Below are positions 1-8,362 of a DNA stretch of 45,035 nucleotides, one piece after another. Origin of the DNA: a virus. The first letter of the stretch is position 1. Every line of letters starts with the position of its first letter. Location of the stretch: IMG/VR virus record IMGVR_UViG_3300034980_000801, positions 1-45,035 of that record. One strand, given 5' to 3'. The position numbers and the translations under genes are program-made. The notes beneath the pieces are model-generated. The model was not told the DNA's origin. It saw only the letters and a program-made list of their open reading frames with translations, and made no database searches.

Positions 1-93
1 TTATTGCTCCCTTAAATATGTTCTGGAAGCTCGCGCCCCGACCTATAGGACTCGCGATAAATACCGGTTGAGCAACCAGTTCAAAGGGGTGGG
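1..93. other. Phage sequence with no gene seen
   Basis: This stretch lies downstream of the holin gene, the last gene seen in the leftward late operon. I see no open frame with a credible start and no strong hairpin. It also lacks any copy of the tRNA-Arg 3' end, so the left attachment site must lie outside the window. Confidence 0.5.
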
Positions 94-612
94 TTACCTG
101 TTAAGAAGATCTTTTTCCTTGGATCCCCGCGAACTGCCAAACTCAAACTGAAATGCGTCTTTGATCATACCCAGCAACATGCCAGCGGCCATGTTCAATA
201 GCGCGAAAATCTGGTCTGGCATATCAAGGCGGCCGTCCCACGCGAAATAGACAATTGCCACAAAACTGGCAAATGCCCCGGTCAACATGAAATCGGCGCG
301 GACGTTCTGATATCCGGCCTGCTTGAGTTTCACATCCCGGTCACGGGCATTCTGCCGGTCGGCAAGATAGGCCTTGTCCAAATCCACCTGCAATGACGCC
401 ATGTTTTGCTTGAATTCAAGCGCCAGCTTTGGGTCTGCTTTCAGGGCCGTCAAGGCGTCGTTAGGATCGCCTGTGCCCGTGATCTGTTCGGCAGCATCAA
501 TAACCTGCCCGGCCACCTTACCGACCTTATCGCCAAAGATATGATCGGCCAAACCGGGAATAAACTCTTTCGCCAGGGCCATTGCCCCGGCAATCAAAAG
601 CGGTGCAACCAT
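94..612 (-). CDS. 3TM-type phage holin (GTA_holin_3TM-like)
   Basis: This 172-residue protein probably permeabilises the inner membrane at the end of the lytic cycle. An amphipathic or hydrophobic N-terminus (MVAPLLIAGAMALAKEF) is followed by a long charged helix at about residues 60-100. Two membrane segments follow at about residues 106-124 and 134-156. The C-terminal GMIKDAFQFEFGSS stretch, followed by a Lys-rich end, resembles the 3TM holins of gene transfer agents and alphaproteobacterial phages. The frame is open further upstream, but ATG 612 is chosen because the peptidase stop codon (614-616) sits one base before it, as expected for a coupled lysis pair. The family call rests on the C-terminal signature and neighbours and could be checked by profile search. 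Confidence 0.8.
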   Translation of the reverse strand: MVAPLLIAGAMALAKEFIPGLADHIFGDKVGKVAGQVIDAAEQITGTGDPNDALTALKADPKLALEFKQNMASLQVDLDKAYLADRQNARDRDVKLKQAGYQNVRADFMLTGAFASFVAIVYFAWDGRLDMPDQIFALLNMAAGMLLGMIKDAFQFEFGSSRGSKEKDLLNR

Positions 613-613
613 A

Positions 614-997
614 TCAGTAACTCCAAAAGGCAGGGCTTGGAAAACCGTTCGGCTCGCCCATATCGAAATGCAGGAACCGGCCTGCGCCTTTCTGACTGAC
701 GCCGATACGTCGGATACCGTGCTTGCGGGCAATCACAATCAGGCGCATGGCCTCGTCTCCGGCAATGGCGATATCAGCGGCACAGCCATAGGTATGCGCG
801 CCTGGCGCGGCCTTTTTTGCTTCAACGGGGTGCGAAGGATCACGATAGCCAGACGAAACAATCATCGGCTTATCGTATTCAAGGCGCACGGCATACAGAA
901 CATCCATGAACCTTTTTTGCATATGGTTGTCGCCGGTATGCTTGCAGTCGAATTCAGACTTCACAAACAGCGGCTCGTATTTGCTCCAATCGATCAT
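614..997 (-). CDS. Peptidase M15A-type endolysin
   Basis: This 127-residue protein is a probable peptidoglycan endopeptidase (zinc D-Ala-D-Ala/L,D-type, M15 family) that acts on the cell wall during lysis. The zinc site is readable: the segment GAHTYGCAADI gives the H-x6-D pair after the conserved SSGYRDP, and the late LHFDMG supplies the third ligand. The start MIDWSKYEP (ATG 997) is chosen because it has an AGGGA Shine-Dalgarno sequence about 10 bases upstream. The longer open frame adds Cys-rich residues unlike the family. No signal peptide is visible, so export should need the adjacent holin. The gene sits between a small one-TM protein and the holin, a normal lysis cassette order. I see no Rz/Rz1 spanin pair in this window. 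Confidence 0.88.
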   Translation of the reverse strand: MIDWSKYEPLFVKSEFDCKHTGDNHMQKRFMDVLYAVRLEYDKPMIVSSGYRDPSHPVEAKKAAPGAHTYGCAADIAIAGDEAMRLIVIARKHGIRRIGVSQKGAGRFLHFDMGEPNGFPSPAFWSY

Positions 998-998
998 G

Positions 999-1178
999 TC
1001 ACATATTCCCTTTGCGGCGCTCGCTGCGCCATTTGTAAAACATCTGCATGAGCAGATATGCGATAGACAAAAGCCCAATCGCGATCTTCATGAACACGTC
1101 GATCTGATCACCGAATTGAACCAAAAAACCGCCCGCCCCCACGGCAGCCGTTGAAACCATCTTTGCCTTTTCAATCAA
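999..1178 (-). CDS. Small one-TM protein of the lysis cassette
   Basis: This short gene encodes 59 residues from a TTG at 1178, preceded by a purine-rich GGGGAGCAGGA. An in-frame ATG at 1160 would give 53 residues. The protein has one clear membrane segment (about residues 29-47, MKIAIGLLSIAYLLMQMF) and a strongly basic tail (KWRSERRKGN). Its stop codon lies one base before the endolysin ATG, so the two are probably translated together. Size, single TM, charged C-terminus and location fit a small holin, antiholin or pinholin-like partner of the 3TM holin, but no family is recognised. The coding call rests on spacing, Shine-Dalgarno sequence and composition only. Confidence 0.6.
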   Translation of the reverse strand: MIEKAKMVSTAAVGAGGFLVQFGDQIDVFMKIAIGLLSIAYLLMQMFYKWRSERRKGNM

Positions 1179-1206
1179 AATCCTGCTCCCCTCTCAGCGC
1201 AGACAT

Positions 1207-1238
1207 AAAAAAAGCCGCCCGACGATATCGAGGGCAGC
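1207..1238 (-). terminator. Rho-independent terminator inside the late operon
   Basis: On the minus strand a GCTGCCC/GGGCGGC stem (1232-1238 with 1214-1220, one G-T pair) encloses a second small palindrome and is followed by seven Ts (1213-1207). It sits between the 142-residue membrane protein gene and the lysis genes. It should therefore reduce or gate transcription into lysis unless the polymerase is antiterminated. Confidence 0.75.
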
Positions 1239-1265
1239 CACAGAGATTGCAGATATTCAGGGCAA

Positions 1266-1694
1266 TCAGGGATCGCCAAAGGCCATAAGGACAAGCGCCC
1301 AGGCCGTGGCCGTGATCAGCCCGCAAGCGAGTTCGGAATATGCGGTCCAGCCATCAATAAACCGGCCATATCGGGGCAATTTATGCCGCCATCGATGAAA
1401 GCCGAAATAGATCACGCCCATGAATGGATTAAGCAGCAACAGGCCACGTAGCGAGAGATAAACCACACTGGGGCTTTTCCCGGTTGGCCACCAGCGCGAC
1501 CAGCCCGGGGCATCGCCCAGAAACAACAACGGCCCGACAAGCAGGCCATACCAGGTGTTTAGTGAAACCGCGAATAGTACCCCGGTCAACAACGCCCAAA
1601 TGGCGGACCCCAGCGACGAACGCCCCGGCCCCAGCCCGCCGCCGCGCGGCATGCGATACATGATCGCGGATAGCAGAATTGCCAGATAAATCAT
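1266..1694 (-). CDS. Phage membrane protein of unknown function
   Basis: The 142-residue product is very hydrophobic, with roughly four membrane stretches: about residues 1-13, 31-60, 80-97 and 120-138. Short Arg- and Trp-rich linkers separate them. I recognise no family. Its ATG overlaps the stop of the upstream tail-fibre assembly gene by four bases (ATGA), so it belongs to the late operon and is co-translated. A strong terminator follows it before the lysis genes. Possible roles are an accessory lysis membrane protein or a membrane-located exclusion protein; nothing in the sequence decides between them. Confidence 0.7.
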   Translation of the reverse strand: MIYLAILLSAIMYRMPRGGGLGPGRSSLGSAIWALLTGVLFAVSLNTWYGLLVGPLLFLGDAPGWSRWWPTGKSPSVVYLSLRGLLLLNPFMGVIYFGFHRWRHKLPRYGRFIDGWTAYSELACGLITATAWALVLMAFGDP

Positions 1695-2380
1695 GCCGCC
1701 ACCCCCGGCCAGTTCGGCCAGTTTTCCACATCGTCAAGGGCGGTGATGGTTCCGGCCGCAATTTCGGCCCGAATAACCCCCTCGCCTTCGTAACAGGCCG
1801 CCACATGGGCGCGAACCGCAACGACCAGATCACGCATTTCTGTATTGGTCAGGGCTTCAAACCCGTGCGCAAATTTCCAGCCATCGCCATCCGTGCGCAA
1901 ACCTTCATTAATGGCCTGCAATTCGGCCATGCATTTCGCCTGCCCGCGATCATCGGTTGCCTGCACCCAATCATTCCAAAGGCACCCGCCCGTTTCCGCA
2001 CGATAACGACGGCTGGCCGCAGCGGCAAAAAGCTGATCATAGGTCGGGGCTGGCATTTGCCATGCCGCGCCATCCCATGTGGCATTAGGCGAAGGCGGCG
2101 CATCAGGCGTGTGCCCATCGGGAATATTACCCGGTTCATCGATCACAAAAGCCGCCCCGGTTTCGGTATTGTAAACCGTTTCCCCGCGATGATCCGCGAT
2201 TAGGGACCAGGTTGCCCCATCGGAATTATAAACGGCGACCATACCCGCGACCGCATCGGGCGGGGCAATATCGGTTGCCCACGCAGGCATCAGGAATTCG
2301 CCATCACGTTTCGGGTTTTTTTGCGCCACGCCTTCGCCCGCAAATGCACCGTTACGCGGGTCATAAGTGTAAATTTTCAT
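1691..2380 (-). CDS. Tail fibre assembly-like protein with DUF4376-type C-terminus
   Basis: This 229-residue protein lies directly after the tail fibre/collar gene, where fibre chaperones are normally found. The first half has the repeated short beta pattern of fibre assembly proteins (for example VYNSDGATWSLIADHRGE and NATWDGAAWQMPAPTYDQL). The C-terminal third (about residues 130-225), with conserved helices and the ending ALDDVENWPNWP, resembles DUF4376. The predicted role is folding or attachment of the neighbouring fibre. It starts 11 bases downstream of the fibre stop and overlaps the next gene by four bases. The exact domain boundaries are my reading and not a profile result. Confidence 0.7.
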   Translation of the reverse strand: MKIYTYDPRNGAFAGEGVAQKNPKRDGEFLMPAWATDIAPPDAVAGMVAVYNSDGATWSLIADHRGETVYNTETGAAFVIDEPGNIPDGHTPDAPPSPNATWDGAAWQMPAPTYDQLFAAAASRRYRAETGGCLWNDWVQATDDRGQAKCMAELQAINEGLRTDGDGWKFAHGFEALTNTEMRDLVVAVRAHVAACYEGEGVIRAEIAAGTITALDDVENWPNWPGVAA

Positions 2381-2391
2381 GGATTTACCTG

Positions 2392-3174
2392 TTAATATTT
2401 AATGCACCAATTGACGGTAATGCTCATACCACGGGTCTGATCGCCCACACGGGCGCCAGGTGAATTACCACTATCAAAATCAAAACCCTGTGTTGCGTCT
2501 CCGCCTGAACCGCTTGCATATTGCAGCGACGGGGTTGCGCGCGATGAGAACGCCCCGGAATATGTGCGCCCCGCAGAACTGTCCTGAAACATTCGGGATC
2601 CTTGGACGCTACCCGTAATGCGTTGCATCTGGTCTGCCTGATACGTACCAAACACGCGACCAGGATCGAAACCACGCCCGGCATCGAACCCGCGCAAGCC
2701 CACACCTCGACCATCAGGAAGGCGGAAATTGGTGGTGCCATTGCCGGAAGAAAAGGAACCGGATGTTGCCTCGTTCCAATTTGCCTCGGTAATCAGGTTG
2801 CCGCTGGTCTGGATGTACGCCCACAAATCAGGGTAATCCGCGCGCAGGGGCATGCTGGCATCCAACAGCAAAAACCCCGGAAACGGCGTTGTGCCCAAAG
2901 CTGGCAAGACCGCGCCGACGGGCAAAGTATCTGCAGGCGGAAGGGCACCGATGGCACCGGCAATCATGGCCGTAATCGCGGCGGAAAGCTGGGTAAGGTC
3001 ATTGCCATCGGGATCAAGACCGGCATCGTTGATCACTTTGACGATTTCACGGATCGGATGTTCAAAAGCCTGCGCACCGGGGATAGACCCCTCGATGCCA
3101 TTGGCAGGGTCAGCATTGACCCAGGACCGACCAGGGTTACTCAAATCCCCGTTTACCGGGGCGACATATTTCAT
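2392..3174 (-). CDS. Phage tail fibre / tail collar protein
   Basis: This 260-residue protein is probably the distal tail fibre or collar that contacts the host surface. The middle contains a tail-collar motif: the run GAVLPALGTTPFPGFLLLDA at about residue 87 is followed by FRLPDGRG and the Gly-rich RGFDAGRGFDPGRVFG. The protein ends in ITVNWCIKY, typical of such fibres and of microcystin-dependent-type proteins. The N-terminus (residues 1-75) is a baseplate-anchoring segment with a helical IREIVKVINDAG stretch. It follows a terminator (3199-3224), so its expression relative to the baseplate genes may be adjusted at that point. Receptor specificity cannot be read from sequence. Confidence 0.85.
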   Translation of the reverse strand: MKYVAPVNGDLSNPGRSWVNADPANGIEGSIPGAQAFEHPIREIVKVINDAGLDPDGNDLTQLSAAITAMIAGAIGALPPADTLPVGAVLPALGTTPFPGFLLLDASMPLRADYPDLWAYIQTSGNLITEANWNEATSGSFSSGNGTTNFRLPDGRGVGLRGFDAGRGFDPGRVFGTYQADQMQRITGSVQGSRMFQDSSAGRTYSGAFSSRATPSLQYASGSGGDATQGFDFDSGNSPGARVGDQTRGMSITVNWCIKY

Positions 3175-3198
3175 GACAAACCTCTAACGTTCAGGAAC

Positions 3199-3224
3199 AA
3201 AAAAAGACCCGGAAAACCGGGCCT
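3199..3224 (-). terminator. Rho-independent terminator between baseplate and fibre genes
   Basis: On the minus strand a CCCGG/CCGGG stem with a four-base loop and one outer G-C pair is followed by seven Ts. It lies in the 83-base gap after the gp48-like fusion gene and before the fibre gene, inside an otherwise continuous late operon. Confidence 0.7.
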
Positions 3225-3257
3225 TGTGTGCTGGATTTTAGACTGGAAATACGCGAT

Positions 3258-5069
3258 CTAGGCAGGTGTTGATAAAAAGCGCAGCTTGAATTTTTCGATT
3301 TCGCCGAACAAGGTGCGCAACCCGTCTGACCTGTCACCTAAAACAATTGTGGTTAGGCCGGTAGGGATGATGCCTGACACGTCGGGTCCGTAAATGACCG
3401 CCTCACCACCATCGACTGACATTGAAAACCAGAAATTATTGGTTTCGATGTGGGCAGTGATTTCGATATGACATTTACCAGGAACAGGCAGACTGTAAAA
3501 AAGGGCTTGAGTTGATCCATTTGTTACATAGATACCAATAGTGTTGTTGCTGGCACGGAAAACCTGAATAGCGGGTGATGTAGTGCCGTCATCAAGTGAC
3601 ACAAGGCATTGCGAAGTCGATCCAATGCCCTCCGCAGTCCACCCGCTCACAGTGAATTCAAACGGGGCACCGTCTTGCCACCCGGCGACATTGGACAGCG
3701 GAATTTTCAGGGAGTCGGCGTCCTGAACAACACCTAATGCACCTGTCTTTATAATATCCTGAATGAACGATCCGGGCGCAAAACCTGCATTCCAAAGATA
3801 AATGCCGGAAATTCCGTCACCGGCGACACCGTTACCATCTCCAAATCTAATAAGGACGCCCTGCGTCGTAGAACTGCGCGTTGCCGTTATCCAGCACAGA
3901 TAAAAACCGAGGCCAATTGGCGTAATACCTGATGTTGATATACCGGAAACTTTAGTTCCCGTCGCCAAATCCCATTGCGCGGCAATTGATGATGAATTCC
4001 AACTTAGTGCTATATTGTCCAACTCTCCGGGCGCGGCTATTACATAGAACACGTAAGCATCATCAGCAATGTAAGGACTAGGTATCTGATATATGCCGTT
4101 CGATGTGCCAGCCACCGTCACCATTTTATCAGCGCTCAATTCACCATCAGGCCCGATAGCGGCATTGGGCGTAATCGTCACCCCTTGCTTCACCCAGTTG
4201 GATTGGGTGAAATCATTGGAATATTTGAAGCGGTTTTCGCACGATCCGCTAATCACTCCCCCCAACTTCTTCAACAAAACCGGGTCATGCTGAACCCGCA
4301 ATTCATCAATCCCAGCCCGCGCAATTTCGCCACTGGCATTCACATAACTTGCAAAGCTGTTACGGGTGAATTGCCACCCCGCAGGCAGGCCATTACGCAG
4401 GTCGATATCGATAATCGGTTCGGGGATGCCGCGATAGGAAACCGTTAAATCCTGTTGTGCAGGCTGATACCGGGCAAGCAGACATTCAAGATCATCGGCG
4501 CGGTTGATGGTGGCAAGGGCATCCTGCCCCAGCACGCCAGAACCACAACGAAACCAGGTGACACGCGGTTCTGGCACCACGACTTTCCACGAAAAGCGAT
4601 CCGCCCCGATGGTATCAAACCGCGTGACAGGGGCGGCACCGGATGAATCCCCACCGATTTCGCTTAGGCCGCAGACGAAGGGGCGGTTTTCAGTGATGGT
4701 TACGTCATAGCCAAGGCTTTTTGCCAGATCGATGAAATATTCCGGGCTTTGGCCGCCCTGCGCCCGATACCGGGTTAGCACGGCATTACGGCGATCTTCG
4801 ATATTGACATTCAGGGTTTGAAAGCAGCAATCGGGCAAGCCGACTTGGGTTTCGTGATCTGCCAGCATTTCAGATGCGCGGGCCGGTTGGATTTCGGCAA
4901 CCAGCCGTTCGGCGGCAAGGTCAACATCCAGCCAGGTTTGCGCTTTGGCGCGCAAAAGTTCGCGGCCAGTGCCGTCGTAATCCCGAAACCCCTGCCAAAA
5001 GGCACCGGGCGGCAGGGCCGATGCCGCTGTTTCGGCATAGGCTTCCAGCCGGTCATCATAATCAGTCAT
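3258..5069 (-). CDS. Mu gp48-like (YmfQ/DUF2313) baseplate protein fused to a C-terminal spike/LamG-like domain
   Basis: The 603-residue product begins with a YmfQ/Mu gp48-like domain (about residues 1-205). This includes the helical YRAQGGQSPEYFIDLAKSLGY segment and ends at CLLARYQPAQQDLTVSY. Family members are usually close to 200 residues, so the remaining 400 are an addition. The extra part has a fibre-like repeat region (about 210-300: DLRNGLPAGWQFTRNS, ENRFKYSNDFTQSNW), as seen in phage head-spike fibre domains. It is followed by a beta-rich LamG/concanavalin-like segment to the end. The start overlaps the baseplate J stop by eight bases. The likely role is to cap the baseplate and, through the added domain, bind a surface ligand. 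Confidence 0.8.
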   Translation of the reverse strand: MTDYDDRLEAYAETAASALPPGAFWQGFRDYDGTGRELLRAKAQTWLDVDLAAERLVAEIQPARASEMLADHETQVGLPDCCFQTLNVNIEDRRNAVLTRYRAQGGQSPEYFIDLAKSLGYDVTITENRPFVCGLSEIGGDSSGAAPVTRFDTIGADRFSWKVVVPEPRVTWFRCGSGVLGQDALATINRADDLECLLARYQPAQQDLTVSYRGIPEPIIDIDLRNGLPAGWQFTRNSFASYVNASGEIARAGIDELRVQHDPVLLKKLGGVISGSCENRFKYSNDFTQSNWVKQGVTITPNAAIGPDGELSADKMVTVAGTSNGIYQIPSPYIADDAYVFYVIAAPGELDNIALSWNSSSIAAQWDLATGTKVSGISTSGITPIGLGFYLCWITATRSSTTQGVLIRFGDGNGVAGDGISGIYLWNAGFAPGSFIQDIIKTGALGVVQDADSLKIPLSNVAGWQDGAPFEFTVSGWTAEGIGSTSQCLVSLDDGTTSPAIQVFRASNNTIGIYVTNGSTQALFYSLPVPGKCHIEITAHIETNNFWFSMSVDGGEAVIYGPDVSGIIPTGLTTIVLGDRSDGLRTLFGEIEKFKLRFLSTPA

Positions 5070-6156
5070 AGGTAATCACCCCGGAAATGGCAATTTGCCC
5101 GGTTGTGTGGTCGATATCATCGGTCGGGCTGGTCAGCCGATGGCGGTTTTCACCCGCCGCGATGGATACCGCCTCGCCGATCCAGTCAAAACCGATGGTT
5201 CCACCCGGCACAGCGCGGCGATAAAGCATATCTGCAAATTCCGCCGCGATTTGCTGGCGCACGGCGGGCGTATCAGGGTCAAGCCCGGTCACGGTTAAAT
5301 CAAGCGGCACGCCAATGGGTGCGACGGCAAAAACATCGGCATTCACCGGACGGCGTTCATCAAGGTAATCCTGCATAATTGCGACATCGCCGGGTTGCGG
5401 AATGCCGCCCTGACCAGCCCGAACCACATCCATCATAAACCGCACAGTTACGGTGCCCGCGCCCATTTCACGCGGGGACACCCAAACCCGCGTCACGCCG
5501 GGCACTTGCAAAGCCCAGGCTTCATAATCGTACCCCGCCCCGCCTTGTGGAGCGTTACGAATACGATCCAAAATCCGGCCCCGGTAAAATTCGCGAAGGC
5601 CCGGGCGGCCATCCTGTTCGGCATCGGCGCCGCCTGCCAGGCCAGCCACGCCGACGATACAGGTTGGGTCCACACCCGAAACCGGCGAAACCAGCGTTAA
5701 AATGCTGCCCGCTGCCAGATTGCCCGCCGCACCGGGATCAATCGCCGTGATTGTGGCAACGGCCTGCCCGGCCACCAGCGTTACACCGTCCTTGACCTGA
5801 TACTGCACACCCGCCGCGCTTTTAACGATCTGGACGGCATCAAGGGCCGCCCCGGTCAGGCCGGTAAAGGTTACTGACCCGCTGGCACGGGTGGCGGGTT
5901 GGCGCGGGACACCATAGGTAAAACCATGCCCGTCCAAATTTTCGCCGGTCGCGTATAAAACCATCGTTTGCGCGGCGACGTAATCCATATAGCCATAAGC
6001 ACCAAAGGCCATCATGCCATCAATATAGGGCATGGCAGAAACCGGCCCCTGCCCGGTAGTCACACCCTGCCCCAACCGGGTCTCATAGGCCGCCTTTGCC
6101 TGATTGCGCAGATCCGGGAATGCCGGGGTATAAAAGCCGGTCAGCTTGCTGGTCAT
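5062..6156 (-). CDS. Baseplate J family protein (Mu gp47-like)
   Basis: This 364-residue baseplate wedge protein matches Mu gp47/P2 gpJ in size, order and motifs. Readable features include GHGFTYGVPRQPATRASGSVTF near residue 85, the Gly/Ala-rich ATITAIDPGAAGNLAAG, and RVWVSPREMGAGTVTVRF in the C-terminal half. ATG 6156 is chosen because it overlaps the stop of the gp46-like gene in ATGA. The frame stays open six codons further up, but that has no better context. It forms part of the contractile-tail baseplate with its two neighbours. Confidence 0.9.
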   Translation of the reverse strand: MTSKLTGFYTPAFPDLRNQAKAAYETRLGQGVTTGQGPVSAMPYIDGMMAFGAYGYMDYVAAQTMVLYATGENLDGHGFTYGVPRQPATRASGSVTFTGLTGAALDAVQIVKSAAGVQYQVKDGVTLVAGQAVATITAIDPGAAGNLAAGSILTLVSPVSGVDPTCIVGVAGLAGGADAEQDGRPGLREFYRGRILDRIRNAPQGGAGYDYEAWALQVPGVTRVWVSPREMGAGTVTVRFMMDVVRAGQGGIPQPGDVAIMQDYLDERRPVNADVFAVAPIGVPLDLTVTGLDPDTPAVRQQIAAEFADMLYRRAVPGGTIGFDWIGEAVSIAAGENRHRLTSPTDDIDHTTGQIAISGVITYD

Positions 6157-6644
6157 TGATTTTCGTCCATCCATTTCCAGATATTGGCAAAGCGCCGCTC
6201 GAAAAGCTGGCCATCGGGCCGCTCGATGACGGCGCGCGCGGAAATCACCCAGCGCCCGGCATCGCGGTCGCGAAACGCCTCAAATGTGACTGACCGGGCA
6301 AAGCCATTATCGGTTAACCATTTCAGGGCCTCGTTGCCATACTCGCGCACCCGCGCGATGGTTTGCGGGGTAATGATTTCGCGATCGAGAAGCCATAATC
6401 GCGACCCGACCTTTAAGCCCGGTATCACCGGCCAGGCATCGCCCCAAAACCCGCGCCGGTCACCATCGGGCACGGCATCATCATCGCGGGCGCGGCGGTC
6501 GGTAAACAGGCTGGCAATCACGGCGGTTTCAAGCCCGTGATCGGTTTTAAAAGATGAAGAAATTCCATCAACCATTTGCAAATCAAACCGCTTGCGCGTT
6601 TCATCGAACCGCACAGCAAGATCGGTATAGGCAAAGTCTGCCAT
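6153..6644 (-). CDS. Baseplate protein GP46 family (Mu gp46-like)
   Basis: This 163-residue protein has the length and features of the GP46/gp25-like baseplate family. It contains GLETAVIASLFTDRRAR near residue 37, the RRGFWGDAW motif, and SRLWLLDREIITPQTIARVREY. Family members are wedge components related to T4 gp25 in contractile tails. It lies between the gpV-like and gpJ-like genes, as in Mu. Its stop overlaps the J start by four bases and its ATG is two bases from the upstream stop. Confidence 0.9.
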   Translation of the reverse strand: MADFAYTDLAVRFDETRKRFDLQMVDGISSSFKTDHGLETAVIASLFTDRRARDDDAVPDGDRRGFWGDAWPVIPGLKVGSRLWLLDREIITPQTIARVREYGNEALKWLTDNGFARSVTFEAFRDRDAGRWVISARAVIERPDGQLFERRFANIWKWMDENQ

Positions 6645-6646
6645 GT

Positions 6647-7258
6647 TTACATTTCCTGATTAGGGGTGCCGGTTGGGCCGCCATTGTCGTTTTCAGCGTG
6701 ATCATGGCCGTTATAGGTGGCACGCATTCCGGCCATTGACCGGGCATTACCTACCCCTGTCTGGTCAGTGATATCGCCCGCAACAGTCAGATTGCCGCTA
6801 ATGGTGACATTGCCGGAAAATTCCGCCAGCGGGGCATCGATCATCACCTTATTGGCGGCAACAATATGCAAAATATCGGTTTCAACCAGCACCATACGGC
6901 CACGCTTCAACGTGATGCGCTGGCCCTGATCGTCATACAGCGAGACTTCGCCGTTTTCCGCCGCACCCGATTTTGCGCGGTGCCGCCGGTCCATTGCAGG
7001 CAATGCGACCACAAGGTTGCGCTCTACCGTCATCGCGATCATTTCCGCCCCGCGCCCGGACGCATCGACAGGGTGCGGAATATGATCAAAACCGTAAGGC
7101 AGCATGACCGTCACATCATCAGGCGTTTCGCCCGCGCGGCCCGCCACTTGCGCCACCCGCGCCCCGCCCTGTTCAGACAAGCGCATATAGCGCACAACGG
7201 CGCGAAACAGCATGTTTTCAACACGCCGCGTTAACCGGTCGATCAGTTCCTGAAACAT
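6647..7258 (-). CDS. Baseplate assembly protein gp45/V (tail spike puncturing protein)
   Basis: This 203-residue protein corresponds to Mu gp45/P2 gpV, the membrane-piercing spike at the tip of the tail tube. The N-terminal half has an OB-fold-type pattern with PYGFDHIPHPVDASGRGAEM and the aligned DQGQRITLKRGRMVLVET. The C-terminal half shows short repeated beta strands (SGNVTISGNLTVAGDI) that would build the trimeric beta-helix spike. It ends with HDHAENDNGGPTGTPNQ, whose HxH pair could bind a metal at the tip, as in known spikes. It is tightly spaced with the hub gene upstream. Confidence 0.88.
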   Translation of the reverse strand: MFQELIDRLTRRVENMLFRAVVRYMRLSEQGGARVAQVAGRAGETPDDVTVMLPYGFDHIPHPVDASGRGAEMIAMTVERNLVVALPAMDRRHRAKSGAAENGEVSLYDDQGQRITLKRGRMVLVETDILHIVAANKVMIDAPLAEFSGNVTISGNLTVAGDITDQTGVGNARSMAGMRATYNGHDHAENDNGGPTGTPNQEM

Positions 7259-7261
7259 AGG

Positions 7262-8362
7262 TTATTTTCCTTGGGCCGCACGGCGCAGGGCCTCGTATTG
7301 GGCACCACCAGCGGCCTTTGAAATCACCGGCGCTGGTTCCCATGCGGAAACCGGTTCAAGGTCAAGACTGGCGCGATACCCGCCGCTATCTTCGTCAAGC
7401 GACAGCGACACACCGGTAATCAGCATATCGCCGTTAATATTGGTCTGTTCATCCACCACCGACACCAGCAACCCGGGACGCCACAAATCGCCGCCCGCGA
7501 CTTGCCGCCAGCCTTCCACCGTATAATTGACCGATGTCGATTTGCCGACGCGACGGGCAACTTCCCAATCCACGCGCTTTTGCAAATCCCCGGCTGTTCC
7601 GGCCCCGTCCGACGTCAGAATTTTGGGCCGGTATCGCGCAACCGCATGATCGTGCGCGGTCGCCTCGGGTTGCGCCGCGCCAAGCCCGAAATCCGTATCG
7701 CTGGTGGCCGCCTGGCTCCGCATAATCAGCCGGTCAAACCGGTTTGACATGGTAAGAGTGGACGATAATTCAATGATATTATTGTCATTTCTTAATTGCC
7801 CGGTGGCGGTATAGCGCATTCGCAGGCTGGTTTGCGCCCGCCCCCAGCCGGGGCGGCCCAGCACAATGCCGCCATCCCCATCAGACCAGGCATTAAAGCC
7901 CCGTTCGCGACAAATGCGGTCTAACACCTGCGAAACGCTTTCGCCTTGCTCCACCTTGATTTTATCAAACACCGCGCCGGTATCGACAAGGGCGCGCACA
8001 GCAATGCCAAATGGCTTGCACAGCACCCTTGCCGCTTCGATCAATGTCAGCTTGCGCAACTCGCCGCCCGAAACAATCGCCGAACAATCGACCAGATCAC
8101 CCGCATCGGACCGGCCCGAAAGCCGGACCCCTTCACGGTCTGGCACCGTTGAATTATCGATGGTTTCAATATGGCCGGTTAAAACCACATCACCGCCAAA
8201 CCGCACGACCGCTTTTAATGCGTCACCATGATCGGGGCGGAATTCAGTGGCGGTCACGGCGAAGGTATCGGCAATATCGTCGATAGACAGGTTGATGGCG
8301 CATTTTTGCCAATCATTGTAAATCACGCCATCCAGCAGGATTTCCGGCTTTTCATCATTCAT
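7262..8362 (-). CDS. Baseplate hub protein gp44/D-like (late control D fold)
   Basis: This 366-residue protein is the Mu gp44/P2 gpD type baseplate hub that links the tube end to the spike. The start MNDEKPEILLDG (ATG 8362) overlaps the upstream stop by eight bases. The frame is open a further 38 codons, but those read antisense to normal family N-termini. Recognisable segments are DTFAVTATEF, VLTGHIETID and the hub motif VSQVLDRICRERGFNAW. The Arg/Asp-rich C-terminal half includes WRPGLLVSVVDEQTNINGDM. The family call agrees with position and length. Confidence 0.87.
   Translation of the reverse strand: MNDEKPEILLDGVIYNDWQKCAINLSIDDIADTFAVTATEFRPDHGDALKAVVRFGGDVVLTGHIETIDNSTVPDREGVRLSGRSDAGDLVDCSAIVSGGELRKLTLIEAARVLCKPFGIAVRALVDTGAVFDKIKVEQGESVSQVLDRICRERGFNAWSDGDGGIVLGRPGWGRAQTSLRMRYTATGQLRNDNNIIELSSTLTMSNRFDRLIMRSQAATSDTDFGLGAAQPEATAHDHAVARYRPKILTSDGAGTAGDLQKRVDWEVARRVGKSTSVNYTVEGWRQVAGGDLWRPGLLVSVVDEQTNINGDMLITGVSLSLDEDSGGYRASLDLEPVSAWEPAPVISKAAGGAQYEALRRAAQGK

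Noticed and set aside
1-93. Possible left attachment site
   Set aside because: Short matches such as GGACTCG and GCAACC to the tRNA occur, but they are scattered and no contiguous copy of the tRNA 3' end is present.
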